DNA from: Bordetella ansorpii
Lineage (GTDB): Bacteria > Pseudomonadota > Gammaproteobacteria > Burkholderiales > Burkholderiaceae_B
Length of the DNA stretch: 64,000 bases
Direction: 5' to 3'
Assembly (NCBI RefSeq): GCF_900078705.1
Contig: NZ_FKIF01000002.1
Location: 124,001-188,000 of the forward strand
The notes under the pieces were generated by a model, which saw only the letters and a list, made by a program, of their open reading frames with translations, was not told the DNA's origin and did no database searches. Position 1 is the stretch's first letter. The number at the start of each line of letters is the position of its first letter. The position numbers and the translations under genes were made by a program. Shown here one piece after another: positions 36,162 to 46,391 of the stretch.

Positions 36162-36680
36162 ATGCAAGAAATGGCCGCTTCTTTCGTTCTGGACGACCTG
36201 GACCTGCGCATCCTGGAATTGATGCAGCAGGACAGCTCGCTGACCAACCAGGAATTGGCCGCGCGGGTGCATGCCTCGCCGCCCACTTGCCTGCGCCGGG
36301 TGCGGCGCCTGGTGGAGTCCGGGGTGATCACCCGCCAGGTGGCCATCGTCGACCCGGCCCGGTTGGGCACGACCTTGACGGCCATCGTCGAGATCACGCT
36401 GGACGTGCAGGCGGCCGAAGCCATGGATGCCTTCGAGCAACTGGCGCAGGCCGAGCCCGCGGTGCTGCAGTGCTACCGCGTCTCGCCGGGGCCGGATTTC
36501 GTGTTGATCGTGCAGGTGGCGGACATGCCCGCCTACCATGCGCTGGCGCACCGGGTGTTCACCGGGCACGCCAACGTGCGCAATGTGCGCACGTTCTTCT
36601 CGGTGCACCGCGCGAAGTTCGAGACGTGCGTAGCGACGCGGGTACCGACACGGGTACCGACGCGCACACCGATGGCCTGA
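36162..36680 (+). CDS. Lrp/AsnC-family transcriptional regulator
   Basis: 172 residues; ATG 36162 (or 36171, three codons later). AsnC-type helix-turn-helix (LDLRILELMQQDSSLTNQELAARVHASPPTCLRRVRRLVESGVI) then the RAM ligand/oligomerisation domain (TAIVEITLDVQ... VSPGPDFVLIVQVADMPAY). After the domain end comes a tail of TRVP repeats encoded by three 12-base tandem repeats. The stop lies three bases from the stop of the convergent glycosyltransferase gene. Divergent from glmS; it may respond to an amino acid and control itself or neighbours. Confidence 0.9.
   Translation: MQEMAASFVLDDLDLRILELMQQDSSLTNQELAARVHASPPTCLRRVRRLVESGVITRQVAIVDPARLGTTLTAIVEITLDVQAAEAMDAFEQLAQAEPAVLQCYRVSPGPDFVLIVQVADMPAYHALAHRVFTGHANVRNVRTFFSVHRAKFETCVATRVPTRVPTRTPMA
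36636..36671 (+). repeat. 12-bp tandem repeat (three copies) in the lrp 3' end
   Basis: ACGCGGGTACCG, ACACGGGTACCG and ACGCGCACACCG encode TRVP-TRVP-TRTP at the C-terminus of the Lrp-type protein. A unit of 12 bases keeps the frame, so copy-number change would only lengthen or shorten the tail. Confidence 0.7.
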
Positions 36681-36683
36681 TGC

Positions 36684-37466
36684 CTATTGGTCCGGCCCGC
36701 CGCGCCGTTGCAAGGACAGCAGCTTGATGTACCGGAAGAAGCTGCCCGACGCCCCCGCGCAGGCCACGATCAGGCCCTGGCTGCCGTCCAGGAAGCCACG
36801 GCGCATGAGGTAGATGCGCACGAAGGTCCAGAAGCCATGTCCCAGCGCGCCCAATGCGGTGGTGCGCTTGCCGCGCCGGTACATCATCAAGGCCGCATCG
36901 GACGAATAGCGGTTCACCTTGGTCAGCAGGGCTTCGATGTTGGCGTACGGGAAGTGCAGCAGGTAGCCGCGCAGCGTGCCGACCTCGCCTTCGGCCTGCA
37001 CTTTCTCATGCACGGCGGCATCGGAAAAGCGTGCGCTGCCGCGCTTGAACAGCCGCAGCACGTGGTCGGGCCACCAGCCCGTGTGCCGCATCTGCCGGCC
37101 TTCGAATTCGGACAGGCGCGCCACGCGATAGGCCTGCTGCGTGGGCGCCGCCAGCAAAGCCTGGATCTCGGCGGCCAGTTCCGGCGTGACGCGTTCGTCG
37201 GCATCGAGGGACAGCACCCAGTCGCCCGTGGCGCGATCCAGCGCACGGTTCTTCTGCGGCCCGAAGCCGGGCCAGTCGGCGGTGACGTGCACCTGGGCGC
37301 CGCGCGCGCGCGCGATGTCGCAGGTGCCGTCGGTGCTGCCCGAATCGACGATGATGATTTCGTCGGCGAACGCCACGGAGTCGAGGCATGCGGCGATGTG
37401 GCGCGACTCGTTCATGGTGATGATGATGACCGACAGCTTCGGCCGGGCGGTATCAACGCTTGCCAT
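36684..37466 (-). CDS. family 2 glycosyltransferase, WaaE/LgtF-like (LPS core)
   Basis: 260 residues from the ATG at 37466. GT-A fold motifs: LSVIIITMNESRHIAACLDSV, EIIIVDSGSTDGT, ADWPGFGPQKNRALDRATGDWVLSLDADE (the DxD-type metal site) and the W/HTGWWPDHVLRLFKR region. These match the WaaE/LgtF group that adds a beta-linked glucose to inner-core heptose. It overlaps the upstream glycosyltransferase gene by 14 bases, so translation is coupled. Probably the last gene of a ugd / GT1 / GT2 operon for lipopolysaccharide or another surface glycan. Confidence 0.9.
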   Translation of the reverse strand: MASVDTARPKLSVIIITMNESRHIAACLDSVAFADEIIIVDSGSTDGTCDIARARGAQVHVTADWPGFGPQKNRALDRATGDWVLSLDADERVTPELAAEIQALLAAPTQQAYRVARLSEFEGRQMRHTGWWPDHVLRLFKRGSARFSDAAVHEKVQAEGEVGTLRGYLLHFPYANIEALLTKVNRYSSDAALMMYRRGKRTTALGALGHGFWTFVRIYLMRRGFLDGSQGLIVACAGASGSFFRYIKLLSLQRRGGPDQ

Positions 37467-38523
37467 GACGCTCCAGCAGTTCCTTGTAAAGCGACAGATA
37501 CCGCAGGCCCATCTCGCGGATGCCATGCTCGCGCCGCGCATAGTCGCGTCCCCGGCGCGCGGTGTCGCGGCGCAGGGTTTCGTCGCCCAGCATGCGGTCC
37601 AGCCCGGCGGCCACGGCCTCGTGGTCGCCGATGGGGCACAGGATGCCGCGGCCATCGGCCAGGCTTTCCTTCTGGCCGCCGGCATCGGTGGACACCACCG
37701 GCACCTCGCGCAGGAAGGCATCGAGCACGCTGGTGCTCAGGCCCTCGAGCCGGGACGTGAGCACGAACACGTCGGCCAGCGGATACAGGCCCTCGGGCTG
37801 ATCCTGGAAGCCCACGTAGCGGTAGTACGGTTGCAGGCCATGCGACTGGACCAGGCTTTCCACGGCGGGCCGCGACGGACCGTCGGCGCCCATGTGGACC
37901 AGGACGAAGTCCTGCCGGCGCTGCGCCAGCGCGGCCACGGCACGCAGCAGCGTCTCGGGATCTTTCTCGCGCGTCATCGATGCGGCGGTCATGATGACGC
38001 GCCGGCCTTGCAGGCCGTGCTCGGCGGCGAAGGCCGCCAGGCGCGCCGGGTCGGCCGGCTGCGGATCGGGCACGGCGCTGTGCACCACGATGGGATGCGA
38101 ACCCAGGCGGCGCGGCTCGTCGGCGGCGCTTTCGCTCACGGCGCACAACAGGTCGGCATGACGCCATTTGAACGCCGTGGCGCGTTCGCGGCGCGTCACC
38201 GGCATGGCGGTACGGCGGGTGACCACCAGCGGACGGCGATACAGCCACTTTGCGCCGACCGCCCAGCTCAGCGTGTTGGCCGTCTGGCAGTGGATGATGT
38301 CGTAATGGCCGCCATGCAGCGCCAGGAAGGCGCCCATGGCCCCGGGCTGCTGCCGTGCGTGCACGGTGAAGCCTTCGGCCGCGGCCCGCTCGGCCAGGGG
38401 AAAGCCCTCACGGGCCAACAGCTCGACCTGGTGGCCTTCCTGGCGGAAGACCCGCATGCAGAACATGGTCTGGCGCTCGCCGCCGCGCCAATCGCGCTCG
38501 AAATTGAGCTGCAGAATCTTCAT
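37453..38523 (-). CDS. family 1 (GT-B) glycosyltransferase
   Basis: 356 residues; its ATG at 38523 overlaps the stop of ugd (ATGA). N-terminal acceptor domain starts [20 protein letters not shown] with the GG loop of GT4 enzymes. The C-terminal donor domain contains [38 protein letters not shown] (the E-x7-E motif region) and [11 protein letters not shown]. Retaining transferase of the WaaG-like group, acting on the cytoplasmic side of the inner membrane. The donor may be UDP-glucuronate or UDP-glucose given the adjacent ugd. Confidence 0.92.
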   Translation of the reverse strand: MKILQLNFERDWRGGERQTMFCMRVFRQEGHQVELLAREGFPLAERAAAEGFTVHARQQPGAMGAFLALHGGHYDIIHCQTANTLSWAVGAKWLYRRPLVVTRRTAMPVTRRERATAFKWRHADLLCAVSESAADEPRRLGSHPIVVHSAVPDPQPADPARLAAFAAEHGLQGRRVIMTAASMTREKDPETLLRAVAALAQRRQDFVLVHMGADGPSRPAVESLVQSHGLQPYYRYVGFQDQPEGLYPLADVFVLTSRLEGLSTSVLDAFLREVPVVSTDAGGQKESLADGRGILCPIGDHEAVAAGLDRMLGDETLRRDTARRGRDYARREHGIREMGLRYLSLYKELLERHGKR

Positions 38524-39842
38524 GCGCGGCCGATACCCTGGTATTCGAAGCCTTGTTCGGCCATGTCCAGCGGTTCGTACAGGTTGCGGCCGTCGAAGAT
38601 CACGGGGGCTTTCAGCAGGCTCTTGACGCGGTCGAGGTCGGGCGCGCGGAACAGCTTCCATTCGGTGAGAATGAGCAGCGCATCGGCGCCATCGAGCGCC
38701 TGGTACATGTCTTCCACGAGCTTGACCGACGCATTGCCCTCGATGGCGCGGGCAGCCTGCGACATGGCGACCGGATCGTAGGCCAGCACCCGCGCGCCGC
38801 GCGCGGTCAGATCGGCGATGGCGGCCAGGCTGGGCGCCTCGCGCATGTCGTCGGTGTTGGGCTTGAAGGCCAGGCCCCACACCGCGAACGTACGGCCGGT
38901 GAGATCCTCGCCGAAACGCTTGACGACCTTCCCGGACAGCCGCAGCTTCTGCGCGCCATTGGCCTCTTCCACGGCGTGGATCACGCGCATGGGCATGCCG
39001 TGTTCCGCCGCCATGCGTTCCAGCGCCTGCACGTCCTTGGGAAAGCACGAGCCTCCGTAGCCCACGCCGGGATACAGGAAGTGATAGCCGATGCGCGGAT
39101 CCGCGCCGATGCCGCGGCGCACGTGCTCGATGTCGGCGCCCAGCACTTCGGCCAGGTTCGCCATCTCGTTCATGAACGAGATGCGCGTGGCCAGCATGGC
39201 GTTGGCCGCGTACTTGGTCAGTTCGGCGGAGCGGACATCCATGACCATCAGGCGCTCGTGCGTGCGCTGGAAGGGCGCATACAAGCGGCGCATGACGCCG
39301 ATGGTGTGTTCGTCGTCGGCGCCGACCACGATGCGGTCGGGCCCCATGAAATCCTTGATGGCGGCGCCTTCCTTCAGGAACTCGGGGTTCGAGGCCACGC
39401 TGAAGGGAATGTCGACGCCGCGCTCGGCCAGCACGGCGGTGATGGCCGCGCGCACCTTGTCGCCCGTGCCCACCGGCACGGTGGACTTGTCGATGACGAC
39501 CTTGCGGCTGGTCATGTGGCGCGCGATGTTGCGCGCCGCGGCCAGCACGTAGGAAAGATCGGCGGAGCCATCTTCGCCCGGCGGCGTGCCCACCGCAATG
39601 AACTGCAGGTCGCCGAATGCCACGCTTTCCTCGACGTCGTCGGTGAAGCGCAGGCGGTTGCCCGAGGCATTGCGGGTGACCAGTTCGTCCAGGCCCGGCT
39701 CGTAGATGGGGATTCCCCCTTGGCGCAGCATGGCGACTTTGGCGGAGTCGGTATCCAGGCAAAGAACCTGGTTGCCCATTTCAGCCAGGCAGGCCCCGGT
39801 TACCAAGCCGACGTAACCGGTACCGATGACGGTAATTTTCAT
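38520..39842 (-). CDS. ugd: UDP-glucose 6-dehydrogenase
   Basis: 440 residues. Oxidises UDP-glucose to UDP-glucuronate with two NAD+. The N-terminal Rossmann motif [41 protein letters not shown] and the catalytic Cys266 in [10 protein letters not shown] are intact. The C-terminal domain has the [14 protein letters not shown] segment. First gene of an operon with two overlapping glycosyltransferase genes, pointing to glucuronate or a derivative in a surface glycan or LPS core. Confidence 0.96.
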   Translation of the reverse strand: MKITVIGTGYVGLVTGACLAEMGNQVLCLDTDSAKVAMLRQGGIPIYEPGLDELVTRNASGNRLRFTDDVEESVAFGDLQFIAVGTPPGEDGSADLSYVLAAARNIARHMTSRKVVIDKSTVPVGTGDKVRAAITAVLAERGVDIPFSVASNPEFLKEGAAIKDFMGPDRIVVGADDEHTIGVMRRLYAPFQRTHERLMVMDVRSAELTKYAANAMLATRISFMNEMANLAEVLGADIEHVRRGIGADPRIGYHFLYPGVGYGGSCFPKDVQALERMAAEHGMPMRVIHAVEEANGAQKLRLSGKVVKRFGEDLTGRTFAVWGLAFKPNTDDMREAPSLAAIADLTARGARVLAYDPVAMSQAARAIEGNASVKLVEDMYQALDGADALLILTEWKLFRAPDLDRVKSLLKAPVIFDGRNLYEPLDMAEQGFEYQGIGRA

Positions 39843-39926
39843 GCGACGAACGCCCTTGATTCCGGCGGAACCACATGCCCCGCCGCAGTGCCGCCGATTA
39901 TAGAAGCCTGTCTCTACGGATCCATT

Positions 39927-41300
39927 TCAGGCCGAACGGGCCGAACGAACGGTATTGACGGCCACCGCCGCCGCCGCGCAGACCGCCGCCAGCACCAGGG
40001 CCACGGTCGGCCCCTGGCTGGGAATGACCCCGAAGGCCACCGCCACCAGCGCGGTGCCGAAGCTCTGGCCGAAGACCCGCGTGGTGGCCTGCAACCCGCC
40101 CGCGGCGCCGCTGCGCTGCCGAGGCGCGGCCCCCAGCATGGCACGGTTGTTGGGCGTCTGGAACAGGCCGAAGCCCACGCCGGCCAGGAACATGCCGGCC
40201 ATGATCCAGGTGTTGGACGCATCCAGCGGCAACGCCGCCAGCCAGATCAGGCCCAGCACCATCGCGCCCGCCCCCGTGCCGCTGAGCGCAGCCGCGGAAT
40301 AGCGGTCGGAGATACGGCCGGCCACCGGCGCGATCAGCGCGGTGCCGACCGGCCACGCGGCCATCAGCAGGCCGACCTGCAGGTGCGGCCGGCCCAGCAC
40401 CTGCTGGAAGTAGAAAGGCAGCGTGACGTAGGACGCCATCTGCGCGGCGAAGGTCGCCGCCGACGCGGCCACCGCGAAGGCGATGCCGCGCACGCGCAGC
40501 AGGTCGACCGGCACCAGCGGCGCCTGTTGCCCGCGCGCGCGGCGCAGCAGCAGCAGGCCCGCCACGCAGGCGATCGACACCAGGCCGATGCCGCCCAGGA
40601 TGTCCTGCCCCAGATAATCGATGCCGGTGATGAAGACGCCCAGGGCGATCATCACCAGCGCCACGCTGAGCCAATCCATGGGCGCGCGCGTGCGCGGTAT
40701 TTCGGGCAGGAAGCGCAGGCCGAACATGATGGCGATGCCGATGGGCAGGTTGACCGCGAAGATCCAGCGCCAATCGGCCACCGACAGGATCAGCGATCCG
40801 ATGGTGGGCCCCAGGACCGACATCACGGCCACGGTAGTGGCGTTCAGGCTGATGCCGCGCCCCAGCAGCCGCAGGGGGTAGATGTTGCGCACCATGCCGC
40901 CGACCAGGGACATCAGCGCGGCCGCGCCGACGCCCTGCGCCACCCGCGCCAGGCTGAGCTGCCACAACGAGCCCGACAGGGCACAGGCCACCGAGGCCAG
41001 CGTGAACAGCGTCAGGCCGAAGGTGAACATGCGCCGGATGCCGACCCGCTCGGCCAGGGCGGAGATCGGCAGCAGCATCACCACGATGGCCACGCTGTAG
41101 GCGTTGCTGACCCAGACCGCGCGCGATGCCGGGGCGTCCAGGTCGAGGGCGATGGAGGGCAATGCCACGTTGACGATGGTGGCGTCCAGCACCGCCAGGC
41201 TGATGCTGAACAGGACGGTGGCGGCCGCCCAGTAGCGTTGCGGCGTGGGCAGCCCGTCCGAGGGTTCCTGGCGAGGTGGTGGCGTATCAGCGGCGTTCAA
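39927..41300 (-). CDS. MFS drug exporter, DHA2 family
   Basis: About 457 residues with 12-14 membrane helices. Motif A-like and antiporter motifs are visible: VLDATIVNVALPSIALDL (helix 1, typical of DHA2), ALAERVGIRRMF (loop 2-3), RVAQGVGAAALM and VLGPTIGSLILSVADWRWIFAVNLPIG (motif C). The start is uncertain: ATGs at 41384 and 41420 would add a basic, unconserved leader. I prefer a TTG at 41300 with AAGG eight bases upstream. Proton-driven efflux of drugs or dyes. No regulator adjoins. Confidence 0.85.
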   Translation of the reverse strand: MNAADTPPPRQEPSDGLPTPQRYWAAATVLFSISLAVLDATIVNVALPSIALDLDAPASRAVWVSNAYSVAIVVMLLPISALAERVGIRRMFTFGLTLFTLASVACALSGSLWQLSLARVAQGVGAAALMSLVGGMVRNIYPLRLLGRGISLNATTVAVMSVLGPTIGSLILSVADWRWIFAVNLPIGIAIMFGLRFLPEIPRTRAPMDWLSVALVMIALGVFITGIDYLGQDILGGIGLVSIACVAGLLLLRRARGQQAPLVPVDLLRVRGIAFAVAASAATFAAQMASYVTLPFYFQQVLGRPHLQVGLLMAAWPVGTALIAPVAGRISDRYSAAALSGTGAGAMVLGLIWLAALPLDASNTWIMAGMFLAGVGFGLFQTPNNRAMLGAAPRQRSGAAGGLQATTRVFGQSFGTALVAVAFGVIPSQGPTVALVLAAVCAAAAVAVNTVRSARSA

Positions 41301-41457
41301 GGAGGTGCCTTCGTGCTTCTTTCCCCGCGACGCGTCCTGGAAATGGCGCGGCAGGGTACGGGTTCCCCTGCGCGCCGCGGACATGGCCGTCCGCCCCCGG
41401 GGACCGCGGATCCGGCGCACGCGAGGGGCGCGGCCGGCCCCCGGTCCATGGGAGACC

Positions 41458-42834
41458 TTACTTCTTCTGTTTGACCGGGCGCTGCCAGCCTTCGATGGTG
41501 GCCTGGCGAGCGCGAGATAGGGTCAGCTGGCCCGCGGGTGCGTCCTTGGTCAGCGTGGTGCCCGCGCCCAGGGTGGCGCCCCTGCCCACGCGCACCGGCG
41601 CCACCAGTTGGGAATCGGAGCCGATGAACGCGTCGTCCTCGATGACCGTGCGGAACTTGTTGGCGCCGTCGTAGTTGCAGGTGATGGTGCCCGCGCCGAT
41701 GTTGACGCGCTCGCCCACGTCGGCGTCGCCCACATAGGCCAGGTGGTTGGCCTTGCTGTCGGCGGCCAGCACGCTGTTCTTCACTTCGACGAAGTTGCCG
41801 ATGTGCACCCGGTCGGCGAGCTTGGCGCCGGGCCGCAGGCGCGCATACGGGCCGATGCGCGCATCCGCGCCCACCGTGGCCTCGGCCAGATGGCTGTAGG
41901 CCTCGATCTGGGTGCCCGCCTGCACGGCGACGTCGCGCAGCACGCAGTACGGGCCGACGCGCACGCCGTCGGCCAGTTCGACCTTGCCCTCGAACACGCA
42001 GCCCACGTCGATGAACACGTCGCGGCCGCATTGCAGCGAGCCACGCACGTCGAAGCGTTCGGGATCGGCCAGCGTGACGCCGGCTTCCAGATGGCGGCGG
42101 GCCTGCTCGCGCTGCCAGCTGCGCTCCAGCGCGGCCTGCTGCACGCGGCTGTTCACGCCCAGCGTCTCCCAGGAGGCCTCCGGCTGAGCCGCGCCGACCG
42201 CCACGCCATCGGCCACGGCCAGGCCGACCACGTCGGTCAGGTAGTACTCGCCTTGCGCGTTCTTGTTGTCGATGCGGTTCAGCCAATCCTTCAGGCGCGC
42301 GGTGGGCGCGACGAGGATGCCCGTGTTGACCTCGCGGATCGCGCGCTGTTCCTGGCTGGCGTCCTTGTGCTCGACGATGCTGGCGACGTTGCCCTTCGCG
42401 TCGCGCACGATGCGGCCGTAGCCGGTGGCGTCTTCCAGCACTTCGGTCAGCACCGCCGCGCCCTGGCCTCGCGCCTGCAGCAGGCGCTTCAGCGTCTCGG
42501 GCTGCACCAGCGGCACGTCGCCGTACAACACCAGCGTGACGTCATCGGCGCCATCGCCTTCCAGCAATTGCGGCACGGCCTGTTGCACCGCGTGGCCGGT
42601 GCCATGCTGCGGATCCTGCAGCGCAAAAGCCAGTCCGTCCAGGCCTTCGAAGGCGCCGCGCACACGCTCGGCTCCGTGGCCGACGACGACGATGATGCGG
42701 GCGGGATCGAGCTGGCGGGCGCTGTCCAGCACATGGGACAGCATCGGCTTGCCAGCCAGCGAGTGCAGGACCTTGGGCAGGTCGGACTGCATGCGTTTGC
42801 CTTTTCCGGCGGCGAGAATGACTACGTTGAGCAT
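41458..42834 (-). CDS. glmU: bifunctional GlcNAc-1-phosphate uridyltransferase / glucosamine-1-phosphate acetyltransferase
   Basis: 458 residues, normal. Last two steps to UDP-GlcNAc, after GlmS and GlmM. The N-terminal pyrophosphorylase has [18 protein letters not shown], the GTGHAVQQA pocket and YGDVPL. The C-terminal left-handed beta-helix has repeated hexapeptides ([19 protein letters not shown]) and the acetyltransferase residues around NFVEVKNS and [13 protein letters not shown]. The stop is 157 bases upstream of the MFS start on the same strand. glmS, in the same window, is separated by about 5.4 kb. Confidence 0.97.
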   Translation of the reverse strand: MLNVVILAAGKGKRMQSDLPKVLHSLAGKPMLSHVLDSARQLDPARIIVVVGHGAERVRGAFEGLDGLAFALQDPQHGTGHAVQQAVPQLLEGDGADDVTLVLYGDVPLVQPETLKRLLQARGQGAAVLTEVLEDATGYGRIVRDAKGNVASIVEHKDASQEQRAIREVNTGILVAPTARLKDWLNRIDNKNAQGEYYLTDVVGLAVADGVAVGAAQPEASWETLGVNSRVQQAALERSWQREQARRHLEAGVTLADPERFDVRGSLQCGRDVFIDVGCVFEGKVELADGVRVGPYCVLRDVAVQAGTQIEAYSHLAEATVGADARIGPYARLRPGAKLADRVHIGNFVEVKNSVLAADSKANHLAYVGDADVGERVNIGAGTITCNYDGANKFRTVIEDDAFIGSDSQLVAPVRVGRGATLGAGTTLTKDAPAGQLTLSRARQATIEGWQRPVKQKK

Positions 42835-42902
42835 GGGTGGAATTCAGTCAGAAAGGCGTGCGGCCGCCTTGTGGGCGACCGCGCGGCCGGGATGGAGGGA
42901 TC

Positions 42903-43679
42903 TCAGGTCTTGTCGGCCGCGGGCTTGGCGGCCGTCTTGCGCGGCGCGGCCTTCCTGGCCGGCGTCTTGCGTGCCGCCGTCTTCTTCGCGGCGGGCTTGG
43001 CCGTCTTCGCTGCCGTTGCCTCGGCGGCACGGGGCGCGCCGCCGGCAGGCACGGACGGCGCGCCTTCGGCCGAAGCCTGCGGCGCCGTGGCGTCGGGAGC
43101 GGACGCCATGCTGGACATGCTGGCCACGGTGGCCTGGGCGATGTTGTTGAACTGCTGCTGCATCAAGCTCCACCATGCCTGCGACGCCGAGCGCGCCGCG
43201 CTGTCCAGCGCTTCCGGACCCGGCGCGGCCTGGTCGCCGGCCTGCGCCTCGGGGCTGCTGGCGGCAGGAGCGGCCTTGTCCTGGGGCGCGGGCTTGATGC
43301 CCAACACGATCTCGAGGGGGGTCGGTTGGCCGGGAGCGGGCGCGGAACCGGTATCGATGGAGGCGGCGCTGTCGATGAACGAGCGCAGCGTGGCGATGGT
43401 GGCGCGCTGCACCTCCATGCCCTGGATGGTGCTGCCCAGCATCGACAGGTTCATGCGCAGCCATCCCTCGACGGCGCGCAGATCGGCGATGCGGCGCTCG
43501 AGCTCCTCGACGTTCATGGGCGCGGTCATGGGCAAGGCCTGCGCGAGGCCGCCAGGCCCCGTCAGGCCGGCCCAGGCCTGCTTCATCATCTCCATGCTGG
43601 CCAACAGCGGATTGCCGGAGAGGTTGGAACTCTGGCCCATGCCGGGCAGGATGAACGGATTGGTGCTCGAATCGGTCAT
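42903..43679 (-). CDS. phaM: PHA granule multifunctional regulatory protein PhaM
   Basis: 258 residues from the ATG at 43679 (AGGAGA site). N-terminal PhaM domain: NPFILPGMGQ, PLLASMEMMKQAWAGL, PMNVEELERRIADLRAVEGWLRMNLSML and GMEVQRATIATLRSFID. C-terminal 50 residues are histone-like Lys/Ala/Pro repeats (AAKKTAARKTPARKAAPRK). In Ralstonia, PhaM activates PHB synthase PhaC and tethers granules to the nucleoid through this tail. No phaC or phaP is nearby. A 22-base gap separates it from the glycine-zipper gene upstream. Confidence 0.9.
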   Translation of the reverse strand: MTDSSTNPFILPGMGQSSNLSGNPLLASMEMMKQAWAGLTGPGGLAQALPMTAPMNVEELERRIADLRAVEGWLRMNLSMLGSTIQGMEVQRATIATLRSFIDSAASIDTGSAPAPGQPTPLEIVLGIKPAPQDKAAPAASSPEAQAGDQAAPGPEALDSAARSASQAWWSLMQQQFNNIAQATVASMSSMASAPDATAPQASAEGAPSVPAGGAPRAAEATAAKTAKPAAKKTAARKTPARKAAPRKTAAKPAADKT

Positions 43680-43701
43680 GCGGTCTCCTGGAGGCGTGTC
43701 G

Positions 43702-44328
43702 TCAGAGCGGCAGCAACTGATTGTTCTCGACCCGCACGGGGGCGCCGGACGCATAAGGGAAGGGTTGGGCGCTACGGAACGAACGCGCGCTGCCATCGCT
43801 CATGCGAACGGTAAGCTCGTAGTGTGTCACCGTCTGTTGCGCCCTGATATTACGCTCGATTTCATGGCCGGCAAAAGCGCCGCCCACGGCGCCGAGCACC
43901 GTCGCCGCATCACGGCCGCGGCCGCCGCCGATCTGGTTGCCGACCACGCCCCCCACCACACCGCCGGCCACGGTGCCGACGATGTTGTTGCTGTTGTTGC
44001 GCACGGGCACCTGCACGGTGCGCACGGATTCGACGGTGCCGCAGGCGGCGCACGCGGGCGGCTGCGCGGCGGCGGCCCGGGCGGGCGTCTTGCCCTGCGC
44101 CTGGCCCTTCGCGGGCTGCTGCGGCCCGGGTTGCGGCGGCTGGCCGGGTTCCCGCAGGGCGGCCTGCTCGGCGGGCGAACGGTCGGCCGATGATCCCGGC
44201 AGCCATCCGGCGATGGCGGCGACGGCCACGGCGCACAGCACGATGACGGACACCGCCGCGGTGGCGATCAGGGGATGCAGGCCGCGGCGCGGCTCGGAAC
44301 GATGGGCGCTCGAAGGCGAGACGTTCAT
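43702..44328 (-). CDS. glycine-zipper 2TM-domain envelope protein
   Basis: 208 residues; ATG at 44328 behind GGGAGA. One N-terminal membrane anchor (about 20-44), a Pro/Gln/Ala-rich linker, a CAACG pair, then the glycine zipper NNNIVGTVAGGVVGGVVGNQ followed by GRDAATVLGAVGGAFAGHEIERN (Rick_17kDa/SlyB type). A C-terminal strand region (HYELTVRMSDGSARSF) completes the domain. Such proteins sit in the cell envelope; their exact function is unknown. Followed by phaM on the same strand. Confidence 0.88.
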   Translation of the reverse strand: MNVSPSSAHRSEPRRGLHPLIATAAVSVIVLCAVAVAAIAGWLPGSSADRSPAEQAALREPGQPPQPGPQQPAKGQAQGKTPARAAAAQPPACAACGTVESVRTVQVPVRNNSNNIVGTVAGGVVGGVVGNQIGGGRGRDAATVLGAVGGAFAGHEIERNIRAQQTVTHYELTVRMSDGSARSFRSAQPFPYASGAPVRVENNQLLPL

Positions 44329-44450
44329 GATGGGTCTCCCAAGTACGTACGGGAAAACGGTATAGCACCCAGGCGCCATTTCGGCGTGTTGCGATAGTGA
44401 CCCTTTGCAAGACCGACCGGCCACGGGCGGGTTCTGGGACAATGGAGCCT

Positions 44451-44675
44451 ATGGATCAGCTCATCTGCCTGCCGGATCTGGAAGACGCCATCAACTACTG
44501 GCGCGCCCGCTTGCCCTCGCAAGGCGAGGAGGCGCGCCTGTGCGCGCAAGCCGCGGCATTGGCCCGGCCCTATGCGTTGATGATCCTCGCGCATCGCCAC
44601 GACATCGCCCCGGACGACCTGAGCCCCGAGGCGCTGGACGCCTACCGGCAATGGCGCAAGGCAAAAGCCGCCTGA
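44451..44675 (+). CDS. DUF3717 small protein
   Basis: 74 residues from the ATG at 44451, with GGAG five bases before it. The LPDLEDAINYWRARLPSQGEEARLCAQAAALARPYALMILAHR motif defines DUF3717, a short helical family of betaproteobacteria with no known function. The helix around Ala-Leu-Ala-x-x-Tyr-Ala and the C-terminal ALDAYRQWRKAK are intact. Divergent from the glycine-zipper gene; the nearest downstream gene is convergent. Confidence 0.85.
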   Translation: MDQLICLPDLEDAINYWRARLPSQGEEARLCAQAAALARPYALMILAHRHDIAPDDLSPEALDAYRQWRKAKAA

Positions 44676-44772
44676 ACGGCGGCCTGGCGGCGAAGCACTT
44701 GGAAACCGCCGCAACGACTTGCAGCAGCATAAGGCCAGGCGGCGCCCCGCGGGACGCCGCCCCGGGGCGTGC

Positions 44773-45369
44773 CTAGAACAGCGCCTTGATGTCGTGCGCC
44801 AGGGCCTCGGCGCCGATATTGTTGTTGGCCAGCACGCGGGCATCGCCCTTGCCGTCGATCAGGTAGAAGGCGGCCGTGTGGTCCATGGTGTAGTCGCCAT
44901 CCTTGCGCGGCACCTTGGCGTAATAGGCCTTGAACGAGGCCGCCGCCTTGCGGATCTGCTCGGCATTGCCCGTCAGGGCCAGGAAGCGGGGATCGAACGA
45001 CGTGACGTATTGCTTGAGGACCTCGGGCGTGTCGCGCTCGGGGTCCACCGTGATCAGCAGCACCTGCACGCGGTCGGCATCGGGCCCCAGGCGCTTCATG
45101 ACGTCGGCCAGCTCGACCAGCGAGGTGGGGCACACGTCGGGGCACTGCGTGAAGCCGAAGAACACGACCTTGACCTTGCCCTCGAAGTCTTTCAGCGTGC
45201 GCGCGGTGCCGTTGTGGTCGGTCAGCGCAAGGTCTTTACCCAGCTTCGTGCCGGTGATGTCGCTGCCCTTGAACGACGGCTTGCCTTCGCCGCAAGCCCC
45301 CAGGGCGATGGCGACCGCGCCGGCGGCGCAGGCTTGCAACAGGCGACGACGAGCAGCGGACGCGAACAT
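44773..45369 (-). CDS. SCO1/SenC-type copper chaperone for cytochrome oxidase
   Basis: 198 residues; ATG 45369 (an ATG nine codons earlier is possible). Lipoprotein signal with lipobox IALGAC (Cys about 27), so anchored to the periplasmic face of the inner membrane. Thioredoxin-like domain with the copper ligands CPDVCP and the distal His in TMDHTAAFYLID. Delivers copper to the CuA site of subunit II. Last gene of the ctaA-ctaB-sco run; 57 bases after ctaB. Confidence 0.94.
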   Translation of the reverse strand: MFASAARRRLLQACAAGAVAIALGACGEGKPSFKGSDITGTKLGKDLALTDHNGTARTLKDFEGKVKVVFFGFTQCPDVCPTSLVELADVMKRLGPDADRVQVLLITVDPERDTPEVLKQYVTSFDPRFLALTGNAEQIRKAAASFKAYYAKVPRKDGDYTMDHTAAFYLIDGKGDARVLANNNIGAEALAHDIKALF

Positions 45370-45426
45370 GAGGCGGGAGTCTCCGGTGGGGGCCAACGGG
45401 CCGATGGGTCTGGCTGCGGCCGACGA

Positions 45427-46320
45427 TCAGGCCAGCAGGCCGATCCAGTGGTCCACCAGCAACGCGGCGAACAGCAGCGACAGATAGAGAATGGAAAAGC
45501 GGAACATGCGGCGCGCCAGCTCGTCGCTGTAGTGGCGGTACAGGCGCCAGGCGTACGACAGGAACATGCCGCCCAGCACCAGGGCGCTGGCCAGGTACAC
45601 CAGGCCGCTCATGCGGATGGCGTACGGAATGATGGTGCAGCCCAGCAGCGCCACGCTGTACAGCAGGATCTGCAACTGCGTGAAGGCGCGGCCATGCGTG
45701 ACGGGCAGCATGGGCAGGCCGGACTTGGCGTAGTCGTTGGTGCGGTAGAGCGCCAGCGCCCAGAAATGCGGCGGCGTCCAGATGAAGATGATCAGTACCA
45801 GCGCCCAGGCCTCGGCCGGCACGGCATTGGCGACGGCGGCCCAGCCCAGCGCCGGCGGCATCGCGCCGGACAGGCCGCCGATGACGATGTTCTGCGGCGT
45901 GCGCGGCTTGAGGATGACGGTGTAGATGATGGCGTAGCCGACGAAGGTGGCGAAGGTCAGCCACATCGTCAGGGGATTGACCAGGTGGTACAGCACGAGC
46001 ATGCCCGCGCCGCCCAGCAGGCCCGACAGGCCCAGCACCTGCGTGGAAGAGATGGTGCCCTGCGCGGTGGCGCGGCGCGCCGTGCGCGTCATGCGCGCGT
46101 CGACTTCCTGCTCGATCAGGCAGTTGATGGCGAAGGCGGCGGCGGCCAGCAGCCAGATGCCCAGCGTGGCGAACACCACGCGATCCATCGGCGGCACGCC
46201 CGGCGTAGCCAGGAACATGCCGATGACCGCACAGAAGACGGCCAGCTGCGTGACCCTCGGCTTGGTCAGCACGAGGTATTGACGCAGAAGTCCGGAGGAA
46301 GAAGCGACGGCAGTACTCAT
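45427..46320 (-). CDS. ctaB: protoheme IX farnesyltransferase (heme O synthase)
   Basis: 297 residues, about nine membrane helices. Transfers farnesyl to heme b to give heme O, the precursor of heme A. UbiA-family motifs: [19 protein letters not shown], the [19 protein letters not shown] metal/diphosphate site and the second Asp-rich loop near [24 protein letters not shown]. Located between ctaA (72 bases upstream) and sco, in the usual order. Confidence 0.96.
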   Translation of the reverse strand: MSTAVASSSGLLRQYLVLTKPRVTQLAVFCAVIGMFLATPGVPPMDRVVFATLGIWLLAAAAFAINCLIEQEVDARMTRTARRATAQGTISSTQVLGLSGLLGGAGMLVLYHLVNPLTMWLTFATFVGYAIIYTVILKPRTPQNIVIGGLSGAMPPALGWAAVANAVPAEAWALVLIIFIWTPPHFWALALYRTNDYAKSGLPMLPVTHGRAFTQLQILLYSVALLGCTIIPYAIRMSGLVYLASALVLGGMFLSYAWRLYRHYSDELARRMFRFSILYLSLLFAALLVDHWIGLLA

Positions 46321-46391
46321 AACCTGATCATTTTACCCGCCGATGCCGGAACAGGGTGCGACTTAGGGTCGCAGGCAGGCCATTCTCCCTC

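Noticed and set aside
38553-41474. Very long plus-strand open frame (over 970 codons) across ugd and the MFS gene
   Set aside because: It is antisense to two well-supported genes, rich in His/Arg/Gly/Gln as expected of GC-skewed shadow frames, and shows no domain.
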